Positions 52,781 to 60,691 of a stretch of 64,000 bases of DNA are shown one piece after another. The first letter of the stretch is position 1. Every line of letters starts with the position of its first letter. The stretch spans positions 2,914,001 through 2,978,000 of the forward strand of contig JAWPMS010000001.1 in NCBI GenBank assembly GCA_033344795.1, in the 5' to 3' direction. This DNA comes from SHLQ01 sp033344795. GTDB lineage: Bacteria; Actinomycetota; Acidimicrobiia; Acidimicrobiales; SHLQ01. The notes under the pieces were generated by a model that worked only from the letters and a program-made list of their open reading frames with translations, searched no databases and was not told where the DNA came from. The position numbers and the translations under genes were made by a program.

Positions 52781-54100
52781 TTACGCGGAGAACAGGAGCC
52801 AGAGACCGGCTACCGAATAAACCACCATCACCACCAGCATGGTCTGCTGGCTTCGGGCTGCATCTCTTGAACTGAATCTGCTCACTGCGAGGTCGTGCGC
52901 GTACAACACTGCAAGCACATGTCCGATCACGATCGATAATGCCTGGACCCAACCAACGAGGTCGACGTCGATCACGTTGAGATCGACGCTGTTTGCGGCC
53001 GTGCCGAACCAGTCCGTGGTCGGGTTTCCCGCCTCATCGAAACGCCCGTACGGGTTGGAGAGCCGATGGATGAAACTCTGGGATTGGTCGACGACGAGCT
53101 GTGCGTAGTGCGCAATGACGTATGCCCAAACGATCGGTACGAGCGAGGGCGCGAACAGGTCGGCCGCGTCCTCGTGGGCGATTCCGGTGACCTTTGCGGT
53201 ACGGCGAGCGCCGATCCAGTACAGGATCGCTGCGATCCCGATCATCACCAGAAGGCCGATCAGCTTGGGCAGGACGGCGCTCCACCCGGTTGGGCGACCG
53301 ATGATGTCGGTGAACAGAGGAGACTCCGAGAAGCCGTCGAATGACGTACCACCGAGCACGGTCAGAATGACCATCGAGGTGCCAGGTAATACGTCGACCG
53401 ATGACAATCCGGCGAGTGGCTTTCGAACCACGAGCTCGCCCGACTCGGCTCGTGCGAATGGCGAGAGCGCACCGATCAACGCGAAGAGCACGTCGAAGCT
53501 ATCCGCTCGATCGAGCCAGACACGTCCGAATCTCGCCATTCCACCAATCATGAGCAGGCTGTACGCGACCATTCCCCAGCCGAGAATGCGGGGGCTGTCC
53601 CCGCTGGGATGTACGAGCTCGAGAAACAGAAAGCCAAATAGTGTCGCAACTGCGACCCACTGGTGCGCAGGAGCAGCCTTGTCGGTGCGCGCAGGAAAGA
53701 GGAGCCCGATCGTGCGGAACGGGTTCAGCGCGCTCCAGAGATTGCCGGTGAGCGCAGACGCGATTGGCACCGCGACCCACACCATCACGTAGATCGTCAC
53801 CGGCGCGAGGTTGACCGACTCGCCGCCGACATCGGCACCAAAGAGCGCCGCGCCGAGTGTCAGACCAAATAGTGCGAGCCCGAGGATGCGCAGAACCCAC
53901 GTGCCCACCTGCATCGGACCGCTCGTTCCCGGAACGAGACGGCAAGATGCAGCGGTCAGCTTGGGAGTGCGCCAGAGCGCGCCGAGCCCCAGAAAGGACA
54001 GAACAAGGGCGGCGATGGCCGCCCAGCTGAACTGCCAGAAGGGGAGGGGAAGGGTGCCGCGAGACCCAACCCCGTGGGCGAGAAGCCAACCTGCAGACAT
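52781..54100 (-). CDS. Polytopic membrane protein (family sometimes annotated fenitrothion hydrolase)
   Basis: A 439-residue protein with about ten hydrophobic segments. It starts MSAGWLLAHGVGSRGTLPLPFWQFSW, a pattern shared with a family of actinobacterial membrane proteins that databases often call fenitrothion hydrolase; that name is doubtful here and the true role is unknown. Conserved-looking blocks are NLWSALNPFRTI and SLVPIVWAYVIAHY with the His. The ATG follows directly after the lipoprotein stop (TAGATG on the minus strand), so the two are translationally coupled and probably work together at the membrane. Terminated by copy 3 of the palindrome. Confidence 0.7.
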   Translation of the reverse strand: MSAGWLLAHGVGSRGTLPLPFWQFSWAAIAALVLSFLGLGALWRTPKLTAASCRLVPGTSGPMQVGTWVLRILGLALFGLTLGAALFGADVGGESVNLAPVTIYVMVWVAVPIASALTGNLWSALNPFRTIGLLFPARTDKAAPAHQWVAVATLFGFLFLELVHPSGDSPRILGWGMVAYSLLMIGGMARFGRVWLDRADSFDVLFALIGALSPFARAESGELVVRKPLAGLSSVDVLPGTSMVILTVLGGTSFDGFSESPLFTDIIGRPTGWSAVLPKLIGLLVMIGIAAILYWIGARRTAKVTGIAHEDAADLFAPSLVPIVWAYVIAHYAQLVVDQSQSFIHRLSNPYGRFDEAGNPTTDWFGTAANSVDLNVIDVDLVGWVQALSIVIGHVLAVLYAHDLAVSRFSSRDAARSQQTMLVVMVVYSVAGLWLLFSA

Positions 54101-55024
54101 CTATGACACGACGAGTTCAGCGATGAAGGTGCCCGACTGCTCGAATTCGATCTCGAAACGTCCGGGTGTCTTCGCGGTGAACATGATGATCCCGTCAGAA
54201 TCTGGACCGGCCTCGGCAAGGATGTCGTAGCCGTGCACGTGTGCCTCTTCGACGACGTCGGAGGTGATCGTGATCATGACGACGTCGTCCACGCTCACCT
54301 CCACGCGGTCGTCGCCGTCCAGTGCGACGTCGCCACCCGCGTATGTCGCAGAGATCGTGATGTCGGCGTCGCCGGCGGTGAGCCCGCCTTCGATCGCAGC
54401 GTTTGCTCCCTCGTGAGAATGGCCGCCCTCGGTACTGGCTGCTTCGCCCGCTCCGGTCACGGTCATGCCGGTTCGAATCGGGGTCCCGTCGATCGAATAT
54501 GCCAGATGGTTGTTGGCGTTGAGCTCCACCTCGACCAGGTGTTCTCCCTCTGGCACCGTGATCTGACGCTCGAGGTCCGTGAACCGTTCGACCTTCTCGC
54601 CGTCGATTAGCAGATGCATATGCCCCTCGTTGTCGATCGGATCACCGTCGACGTTTTCGGGAGTGATGGTGAAGTTGGCCAGAATGACCTTGAGGTCGAA
54701 GACGCCAGCGTCGTCGGTTTCGTTGAGGATGATGGCGACCTCGGGGATCGGGAGATTCGGGTCCACGTCGATCGTCTTGGCCGCGTCGGGGTCATCGCCA
54801 TGGTCAGCACCGTGATCGTCGTCGTGGCTCTCGTGCCCGTCGCTCATTTCTTCATCGGACATGTCTGAGGGCGCATCGTCCTCAGAGGTTGTTTCGTCAG
54901 ACACTGCTTCGTCAGCCACGTTGTTCGCAGTTTGGGTGTCGCTGGCATCGCTGCCGCAGGCGCTAGCCAGCAGCGTGAGAGCAAAAAGCGCGCTGAACGC
55001 GCGGAAGACTTTGTTGTTCCACAT
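54101..55024 (-). CDS. His-rich lipoprotein with cupredoxin-like C-terminal domain
   Basis: A 307-residue lipoprotein. Signal and lipobox are SALFALTLLASACGSD (Cys 23). An acidic linker with HESHDDDHGADHGDD follows, able to bind divalent metals. A middle domain has ATPase-free beta-rich sequence with DNEGHMHLLIDGEKV and GEHLVEVELNANNHLAY. The last about 90 residues (HVHGYDILAEAG... GRFEIEFEQSGTFIAELVV) match cupredoxin-like folds in which the HVHGYD segment is a frequent feature. A clear AAGGAA lies upstream of the ATG. Operon with membrane genes on both sides. Metal binding, perhaps copper, is inferred, not shown. Confidence 0.8.
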   Translation of the reverse strand: MWNNKVFRAFSALFALTLLASACGSDASDTQTANNVADEAVSDETTSEDDAPSDMSDEEMSDGHESHDDDHGADHGDDPDAAKTIDVDPNLPIPEVAIILNETDDAGVFDLKVILANFTITPENVDGDPIDNEGHMHLLIDGEKVERFTDLERQITVPEGEHLVEVELNANNHLAYSIDGTPIRTGMTVTGAGEAASTEGGHSHEGANAAIEGGLTAGDADITISATYAGGDVALDGDDRVEVSVDDVVMITITSDVVEEAHVHGYDILAEAGPDSDGIIMFTAKTPGRFEIEFEQSGTFIAELVVS

Positions 55025-55096
55025 GATGTGGTTCCTTTCGTTCGAAGTTGGTGGCGCACCAAAGATGGGGTGCGCTTCTGCATCCGGAGATGCGAG

Positions 55097-55642
55097 TTAT
55101 TGGAGAGACACCAACAGTGGAGGTCCTCGAGGGGAGACCACCAGGAACGAAAAGAGAGGAGAGGGAAGGCTGATCGACGTGTTGCCTAGCGATGTGGTCG
55201 TCGAGTTCTCGGGTTCCCATGCTCGACGTTTGACGAGCGCGTCGGCCACCAGTTGCGCGACCGTGCGCATCGACCACGACAGAACGACCGCGACCAGTGG
55301 GGCGAGCACGAGCCCGAGCCAGAAGACGGGCTCGGAGAGCAGCGATGTCGCCGCGAGTCCGTTCGCCACTCGCTCGAGAGTTTCGAGCGTCAGGTATCCG
55401 GTGAGGATCCAAGCGGTGAATGACCAGGTGCCGCCGGGGGTATGGCGACGGCGGCGAAGGCTCCGGGTGACCGCCCGAGCCAGGGCCACGATGGCCGAAA
55501 GTGAGCCGAAGAGCCACGCGATCTCGAGGTGGCCATGAGCGACCGCGGTCTTGACCCCGGCAAGGCTCGAGGCGGTGTACGCGAGCTGGTGGACGAGCAG
55601 CACAGCGACGCCTGTGAGCAACAGCGAGTCCAGTCTTCGCAT
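55097..55642 (-). CDS. Membrane protein with C-terminal SPRGPP motif
   Basis: A 181-residue membrane protein with about four hydrophobic segments, the first starting at residue 6 (LLLTGVAVLLVHQLAY). A cytoplasmic loop RSLRRRRH lies between segments 2 and 3. The C-terminal about 35 residues are polar then hydrophobic with the sequence VVSPRGPPLLVSLQ; a similar RGPP tail occurs in some predicted metal-related membrane proteins, but I cannot name the family. It is the first gene of a minus-strand set with the lipoprotein (72-base gap) and the polytopic membrane protein. Start ATG 55642 has TACACT seven bases upstream, a leaderless layout. Confidence 0.65.
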   Translation of the reverse strand: MRRLDSLLLTGVAVLLVHQLAYTASSLAGVKTAVAHGHLEIAWLFGSLSAIVALARAVTRSLRRRRHTPGGTWSFTAWILTGYLTLETLERVANGLAATSLLSEPVFWLGLVLAPLVAVVLSWSMRTVAQLVADALVKRRAWEPENSTTTSLGNTSISLPSPLFSFLVVSPRGPPLLVSLQ

Positions 55643-55655
55643 GTCAACGAGTGTA
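55643..55655 (-). promoter_or_regulatory. Leaderless promoter of the 55097-55642 gene
   Basis: On the minus strand TACACT (55655-55650), seven bases, then ATG 55642. No ribosome binding site. Confidence 0.5.
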
Positions 55656-55765
55656 ACCGCGACTTCTGATGGCCTTCGGGCGTCATGACAGGCGACACCT
55701 ACTCGAATTGCTTGGTCTCGTTCCCGCGAACAAAGATGACCCCGTCCAACTAAAGGAAAATTGTT

Positions 55766-58339
55766 ATGGCGACCGATATGACTCAACACCCATATGGTGC
55801 GGGTTCTCATGCTCCGTTGGCGGACGTGCGTGAGATGCCGGCCTGTTATCCGATCAAGGGCAACGTCGATTCGATGTTGTATCACCGTCCTGATTCGCAG
55901 AATTACGGGGCGACGATTGCGGAGGTGTGGTTCGATAGTCCGTCGGCTGCTGAGGCTGCTGGGTTTGCGTTGGCGCCGCGGCATTCCAAGGATGGGGTGT
56001 CTGCTGATTACGAGCCTGGAGGTTCTGGACATCCGTGCTCGGCAAACGATGTGGCATCAAATCGTGCCGCAGCGCTCGGGCTCGCCGCGGTAGGTGGTGG
56101 CGTGTCGGACGTGCACCCATATGGTGCGGGTTCTCATGCTCCGTTGGCGGACGTGCGTGAGATGCCGGCCTGTTATCCGATCAAGGGCAACGTCGATTCG
56201 ATGTTGTATCACCGTCCTGATTCGCAGAATTACGGGGCGACGATTGCGGAGGTGTGGTTCGATAGTCCGTCGGCTGCTGAGGCTGCTGGGTTTGCGTTGG
56301 CGCCGCGGCATTCCAAGGATGGGGTGTCTGCTGATTACGAGCCTGGAGGCTCCGGACACCCCTGCACCGCAGAGACGGTGAACGCGAGTCGCAAGGCGAT
56401 TGCAGCAGGCGCCGGTGTCGCGGCTGCGGGTCTGGCTCCACTCGGTGGTGGCGTGTCGGACGTGCACCCATATGGTGCGGGTTCTCATGCTCCGTTGGCG
56501 GACGTGCGTGAGATGCCGGCCTGTTATCCGATCAAGGGCAACGTCGATTCGATGTTGTATCACCGTCCTGATTCGCAGAATTACGGGGCGACGATTGCGG
56601 AGGTGTGGTTCGATAGTCCGTCGGCTGCTGAGGCTGCTGGGTTTGCGTTGGCGCCGAGGCATTCCAAGGATGGGGTGTCTGCTGATTACGAGCCTGGAGG
56701 CTCCGGACACCCCTGTGCCGTAGCGGCGGTGAACGCCAACCGCAGTGCGGTCATCGGCGGCGCAGCGCTCGCCACTGGTGGAATGACCACGGTCGATGGT
56801 GACTCGAGTGGTGGACTTGGTGCTGGAGCAGTCGCAGCTGGAGCTGCCGGAGCCGCAGCCGTCGCTGGTCTGGCAGGCCTTTCTGGTCGCGATGACGACA
56901 CGGTTGATGTCTCAGGACTTGTGGCTGATGCTGAGGCCGCCGCGACCGCAGCCGACGATGCCGACTCTGGTTCGATGGGAGCAGTCGCCGGCGGTGCAGC
57001 GGTCGTTGGGGGCCTGGCTGGCCTCGACGCTCGAGATGGTGAACAAGGTGCCCTCGATGGGGATGTTGACGCTGGCGACGCCGAGGACTCTGGAGCTGGG
57101 GCCGCGGTTGTCGGTGGTGCCGCTGCGCTCGGTGGCGCTGCTGCTGCCGCTGGTGCGCTTGGTGCCGATGGAGTCGAAGCGGCCGTCGATGGAGCCGGAG
57201 CGGCCGTCGATGGAGCCGGTGATGCAGCGGCTGGTGCCGTGGATGGTATCGACGATGCCGTTGGAGGCTCACTCGGCAAAGCCGCAGCCGTCGCAGGTGC
57301 TGGCGGCGCAGGCGCTGCTGGGTTGCTCAGCGATCACGATGATGACGACGGCGCTGGCATGGCTGGGTGCTTGAGAAAGTGGTGGTGGCTACTCGCGCTA
57401 CTGCTCGGGCTGCTTCTTCTGGCCTTGTTGCTGAGCCAGTGCGGCGGTGACGACGATGACAACGACATTGCAGCTTCGCCAACGACCGCGGTTGCCGCGG
57501 ATGTGGAGTCAGACGGCTTCGACGCCAACGGCTTCGACGCTGACGGTTTTGATGTGAACGGTTTCGATGTCGATGGTTTCGATGTGAACGGTTTCGATGT
57601 CGATGGTTTCGATGTCGATGGTTTCGATGTGAACGGTTTCGATGTCGATGGCTTTGATGTGAACGGTTTCGATGTCGATGGCTTTGATGTGAACGGTTTC
57701 GATGTGAACGGCTTTGATGTCGATGGTTTCGATGTCGATGGTTTCGATGTGAACGGCTTTGATGTCGATGGCTTTGATGCCAACGGGCTCAACGCCGACG
57801 GAGAAGGTCCTGCAGCTGAGCTCCAGAGCTTGGCCGCCGTCGCTGGCGGCGCCTCACCTCAGGTGCTCGGTCTCCTCGGCCCCCTTGGCCTCAGCGAAGC
57901 GCTCGAAGGCGACGGACCCTTCACCGTGTTCCTGCCAAGCGATGGAGGTGCAATCAACGCACTGAACGCAAACCCGGAGCTGCTGGCTTCCGTCAGCGAC
58001 GACCCTGATTTCGCCGCATCGGTGTTGGGCTACCACATCGTGCCTGGAATCGTCAGCGCTGACGAGATCGCAGCTGGGGGCACCTGGGTGACCTCCACCG
58101 GGCTCGAGTTGACCGTGGCCGATGGTGCGGTCAACGGCGTTGCCTTGAATGCGGATCCCCTCGAGGGAACAAACGGAGTGATCTACGTGATCGACGGGGT
58201 CCTGCTGCCACCTGCGAGTCCACAGCTGGCCGTGACCGGTATCTCCTCGGGAGATCTGCTCGCAGCGAGTCTCACGATGATGGTTCTCGGTGGAGGTTTC
58301 GTCTTCGTGAGCCGTCGACGCGAAGAAACGCTGGCCTAA
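55766..58339 (+). CDS. Triple sunset-domain protein with membrane segment, GFD repeats, fasciclin-like domain and sorting signal
   Basis: An 857-residue protein with an unusual architecture. Residues 8-86, 117-195 and 234-312 are three almost identical 'sunset' domains (YPIKGNVDSMLYHRPDS, then AEVWFDSPSAAEAAGF). An Ala/Gly-rich region with short acidic patches runs to about 535. Then RKWWWLLALLLGLLLLALL is a membrane segment with basic residues on its N side, so the sunset part should be inside. Next come 18 copies of [DN]GFD[AV] (about residues 582-676), a fasciclin-like domain (about 682-816; GPFTVFLPSDGG, YHIVPGIV) and a C-terminal LAVTG, hydrophobic segment, RRRE, the form recognised by class E-like sortases. 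AAAGGAAAA lies upstream of the ATG. No sortase gene in the window. Confidence 0.85.
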   Translation: MATDMTQHPYGAGSHAPLADVREMPACYPIKGNVDSMLYHRPDSQNYGATIAEVWFDSPSAAEAAGFALAPRHSKDGVSADYEPGGSGHPCSANDVASNRAAALGLAAVGGGVSDVHPYGAGSHAPLADVREMPACYPIKGNVDSMLYHRPDSQNYGATIAEVWFDSPSAAEAAGFALAPRHSKDGVSADYEPGGSGHPCTAETVNASRKAIAAGAGVAAAGLAPLGGGVSDVHPYGAGSHAPLADVREMPACYPIKGNVDSMLYHRPDSQNYGATIAEVWFDSPSAAEAAGFALAPRHSKDGVSADYEPGGSGHPCAVAAVNANRSAVIGGAALATGGMTTVDGDSSGGLGAGAVAAGAAGAAAVAGLAGLSGRDDDTVDVSGLVADAEAAATAADDADSGSMGAVAGGAAVVGGLAGLDARDGEQGALDGDVDAGDAEDSGAGAAVVGGAAALGGAAAAAGALGADGVEAAVDGAGAAVDGAGDAAAGAVDGIDDAVGGSLGKAAAVAGAGGAGAAGLLSDHDDDDGAGMAGCLRKWWWLLALLLGLLLLALLLSQCGGDDDDNDIAASPTTAVAADVESDGFDANGFDADGFDVNGFDVDGFDVNGFDVDGFDVDGFDVNGFDVDGFDVNGFDVDGFDVNGFDVNGFDVDGFDVDGFDVNGFDVDGFDANGLNADGEGPAAELQSLAAVAGGASPQVLGLLGPLGLSEALEGDGPFTVFLPSDGGAINALNANPELLASVSDDPDFAASVLGYHIVPGIVSADEIAAGGTWVTSTGLELTVADGAVNGVALNADPLEGTNGVIYVIDGVLLPPASPQLAVTGISSGDLLAASLTMMVLGGGFVFVSRRREETLA
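55787..56022 (+). repeat. 236-bp direct repeat, copy 1 (sunset domain)
   Basis: Encodes the first sunset domain. Identical over 236 bases to copy 2 at 56114-56349 and, but for one silent base, to copy 3 at 56465-56700. Such identity at synonymous positions points to recent duplication or gene conversion. Confidence 0.9.
56114..56349 (+). repeat. 236-bp direct repeat, copy 2 (sunset domain)
   Basis: Second copy. It also shares the preceding GGTGGTGGCGTGTCGGACGT and the following CTCCGGACACCCCTG with copy 3, so copies 2 and 3 are the more recent pair. Confidence 0.9.
56465..56700 (+). repeat. 236-bp direct repeat, copy 3 (sunset domain)
   Basis: Third copy, with a single silent change (CGG to AGG, both Arg, near 56656). 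Spacing from copy 2 is 351 bases and from copy 1 to 2 is 327 bases. Confidence 0.9.
57512..57790 (+). repeat. 15-bp tandem repeat encoding GFD pentapeptides
   Basis: Eighteen 15-base units, plus a degenerate nineteenth, alternate GATGGTTTCGATGTC and AACGGTTTCGATGTG, encoding [DN]GFD[AV]. Runs such as DVDGFDVDG place Asp at intervals typical of calcium-binding loops. Units vary in order, so the array has probably changed length by slippage or recombination. Confidence 0.9.
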
Positions 58340-59457
58340 CCAAACCACTCGATCAGGAGGTCATCGAGCGTGCCGTCACGGCCGATCTCGATCACCACCC
58401 GATTGACCGCCTCGAGCAACGCGCTGTCCTGCGGGATCGCGATTCCATAGGGATCGCGCCCAATGGATGGTTCGATGAGTCGCAGATCTTCGTTTCGAAA
58501 GTCGGTGTTGAGGGAATAGGCCAGGACCGGGGCGTCGAACACGACCGCCTCGGTCTCGCCGCGTGCAAGGGCGTCCAGGAGCGTGTCGACGGACTCGAAC
58601 TCACGCGCGATGATTCCTGCTTCGCGCTCGAGGAAGTCGACGGAAGCCGTACCCTGCACCGTGCTCACGTTCTTCCCGGCGAGATCTTCGATTCCGCTGA
58701 TGTCACTCTCGAGTTCGGCGACGGTCAGCACGGAGGTTGCTCGGGCCGTGACGAATGCCAGCAGGAAGAGTCCGAGAAGCAGCCAGAAGACCGCGATGAT
58801 GCGTGAAAGAGGGCGGTTGATGTCCTTCACCGCCTCTCCGCCGGTGATGACGCTCACCGTGGACCACCAGAGGGCTTCGATGATTCCTGTGCGATAGTCC
58901 TCCGGAAAGTCGTCGTCATAGCCACGCTCGAAGAACCAGACGAGGTGGGAGACGATGAAGATCAGCACCAGTAACACGATCAGCGGCACGATGAATGTGC
59001 CGCTCTTGACCAGGTTGAACAGCGTCGTGGCTGTGCTGGCCCCAGAACTGTTCTGTGTGGCGATTTGCAGTCCAGAGTTGTAGTACGGCTGCGAGAAGTC
59101 AACCAACGTCTCTCGTTCTCTGGTGATCGAGATACCGGCGATTCCCGCATCAACCTCGTTGTTGTGCACCGCATCGACGACCTCGCCGACCGTGTCGAGC
59201 TCGATCCATTCCGTCTCTGTGCCCAGCCGCTCGGAAACCTCGTTCCAGTAGTCGATGCTGAATCCGCGCAGGGGCTGGTCATCGATGAAGACAAATGGTT
59301 CGAGCGGCTTCGTGGCCACCCGTAGGGTCTCGCCGCTGTAGTCCACCGGTTCGATGTCTTGCGCATCGACACCATTCGCCATGGTGAGGGTGATGACCAG
59401 GACGGCGATCGCTCCAGCGATCACGTACCCAATCGTTCGTCCGAAGACGCTGTCCAT
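58336..59457 (-). CDS. Prokaryotic glutamate-receptor-like channel with atypical pore
   Basis: A 373-residue protein with the layout of bacterial ionotropic glutamate receptors: signal peptide (GVDAQ), a first ligand-binding lobe (ATKPLEPFVF, AGISITRERETLVDFSQPYY), membrane segment 1 (about residues 150-175), a re-entrant pore segment LWWSTVSVITGGEAVKD (about 193-209), membrane segment 2 (about 219-240) and the second lobe (EDLAGKNVSTVQGTAS). The pore lacks the TVGYG potassium filter of GluR0; TGGEA stands in its place. ATG 59457 is preferred over GTG 59469 because AGGTGG lies eight bases upstream. Its stop overlaps that of the sunset-fasciclin gene by three bases. Ligand and ion are unknown. 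Confidence 0.82.
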   Translation of the reverse strand: MDSVFGRTIGYVIAGAIAVLVITLTMANGVDAQDIEPVDYSGETLRVATKPLEPFVFIDDQPLRGFSIDYWNEVSERLGTETEWIELDTVGEVVDAVHNNEVDAGIAGISITRERETLVDFSQPYYNSGLQIATQNSSGASTATTLFNLVKSGTFIVPLIVLLVLIFIVSHLVWFFERGYDDDFPEDYRTGIIEALWWSTVSVITGGEAVKDINRPLSRIIAVFWLLLGLFLLAFVTARATSVLTVAELESDISGIEDLAGKNVSTVQGTASVDFLEREAGIIAREFESVDTLLDALARGETEAVVFDAPVLAYSLNTDFRNEDLRLIEPSIGRDPYGIAIPQDSALLEAVNRVVIEIGRDGTLDDLLIEWFG

Positions 59458-59548
59458 TGTCGAAACCACCTAGCCCCGCGCCACTGATCTGCAGGCAGAT
59501 ACTAGGTTCGAACTGGTCCAATTCGTGAGAATGAGGCGGGAACCTACG

Positions 59549-60691
59549 ATGACTCCGCGGCGTACAAGGGTCATGAATCACTTCACCAAGGTCGTGCTTT
59601 CGGTCGCCATGGCGTTCGTCGCGCTGTCGAGCTGCAGCGGCGACGACGACGTAGCCACCGGTTCCAACTGGTCCTCATTCGATCTTGGACCTCTCGAATC
59701 TCGAAACGATCCGGTGGTTGCCACCATTGGGACCGAGGTTCTGGTCGTTGGGGGCAACAACTTTTTCTGCGCCCCAACGGACGACTGCGCGTTGCCCGAC
59801 GAGGAACCGCTCGACGACGGGGCAATGTTTGACACGGAGACCTCGCAATGGAGACCGGTTGCCGCGGCGCCATTCGGGTTGGACTACGCCGAGGCGACGA
59901 CGATTGGTTCGTCCGTCTACGTGATCACGCAGTGCGACAAACACCCGAGCTGCCCTCGCGGGCGCGCGATGATTCGATACGACGTGGACGACGATGCATG
60001 GGTCGTGCTCGCCGAGGTCCCTGGGAAGGGGTATCACCATCTCCTCCCCGTCGATGGAGAGTTGTTTGCCGTCTCTACGTCCAACGAGCAACCGGGGCCG
60101 GACTATCGCTACGACGCCAGTTCCGACAGCTGGGATGTTCTCGACGCAGCGCCCGGACCACCGCTGTTCGATCGATTCGCCGTCGATGTTGCGGGAACGT
60201 TGGTCATGTATGGCTCGCCGATCGAGGGTGAGCAGCAAGAAAAGTTTGTGGCGTCGTACGATCTCGACGCTGAGGTTTGGACCGAGTTGGGTCGCGCCCC
60301 GAGCGGTGGTTGGCAGGTGTTCGACATCGACGACACGATCGTGTTGAATCCACACTTCGGCGCCATGGACGGGGGCATCCATGATCTCGCGACCGATACC
60401 TGGACGCCGCTTCCCGCAGCTCCGTCTTCGGATCGCTGGCGTGGAGACATCGCAGGTGTGATCGGTGCAGGTACAGCGTCGTATGAGTACGCCCAAGGAT
60501 GGATGCTCGATCTGCGCAGCGACAGTTGGGTCGAGGTCGCCCTACCGGGGAGCGAGGCCAGCCAAGCCTCGGTCATTGCGGTGGGAGACGCTCTCTTTGT
60601 CGTAGGCGGGCACCACTGGACCGACGGCGAGGTTCGCGTCGATGGCGGAGTCTCACTGTGGAAGCCCACGGACGGTAACGTCGAGCGGTGA
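59549..60691 (+). CDS. Kelch-like lipoprotein
   Basis: A protein of about 380 residues with a lipoprotein signal (VVLSVAMAFVALSSCSG; the Cys is lipidated) and an external part of repeated blocks: VVVGGNN, MFDTETSQWRPVAAAPF, YDVDDDAWVVLAEVPG, YDLDAEVWTELGRAP and FVVGGHH. These match Kelch-type beta-propeller blades (hydrophobic-GG, then a W spaced after acidic residues). Function unknown; binding to a ligand or protein is likely. The start is ATG 59549 or ATG 59573; both give a signal peptide. The TGA overlaps the GTG start of the MFS gene by three bases, so the two are coupled. Confidence 0.75.
   Translation: MTPRRTRVMNHFTKVVLSVAMAFVALSSCSGDDDVATGSNWSSFDLGPLESRNDPVVATIGTEVLVVGGNNFFCAPTDDCALPDEEPLDDGAMFDTETSQWRPVAAAPFGLDYAEATTIGSSVYVITQCDKHPSCPRGRAMIRYDVDDDAWVVLAEVPGKGYHHLLPVDGELFAVSTSNEQPGPDYRYDASSDSWDVLDAAPGPPLFDRFAVDVAGTLVMYGSPIEGEQQEKFVASYDLDAEVWTELGRAPSGGWQVFDIDDTIVLNPHFGAMDGGIHDLATDTWTPLPAAPSSDRWRGDIAGVIGAGTASYEYAQGWMLDLRSDSWVEVALPGSEASQASVIAVGDALFVVGGHHWTDGEVRVDGGVSLWKPTDGNVER

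Noticed and set aside
57512..57790. CRISPR-like array
   Set aside because: Units are 15 bp with no spacers and lie in frame inside a coding sequence; this is a protein repeat.
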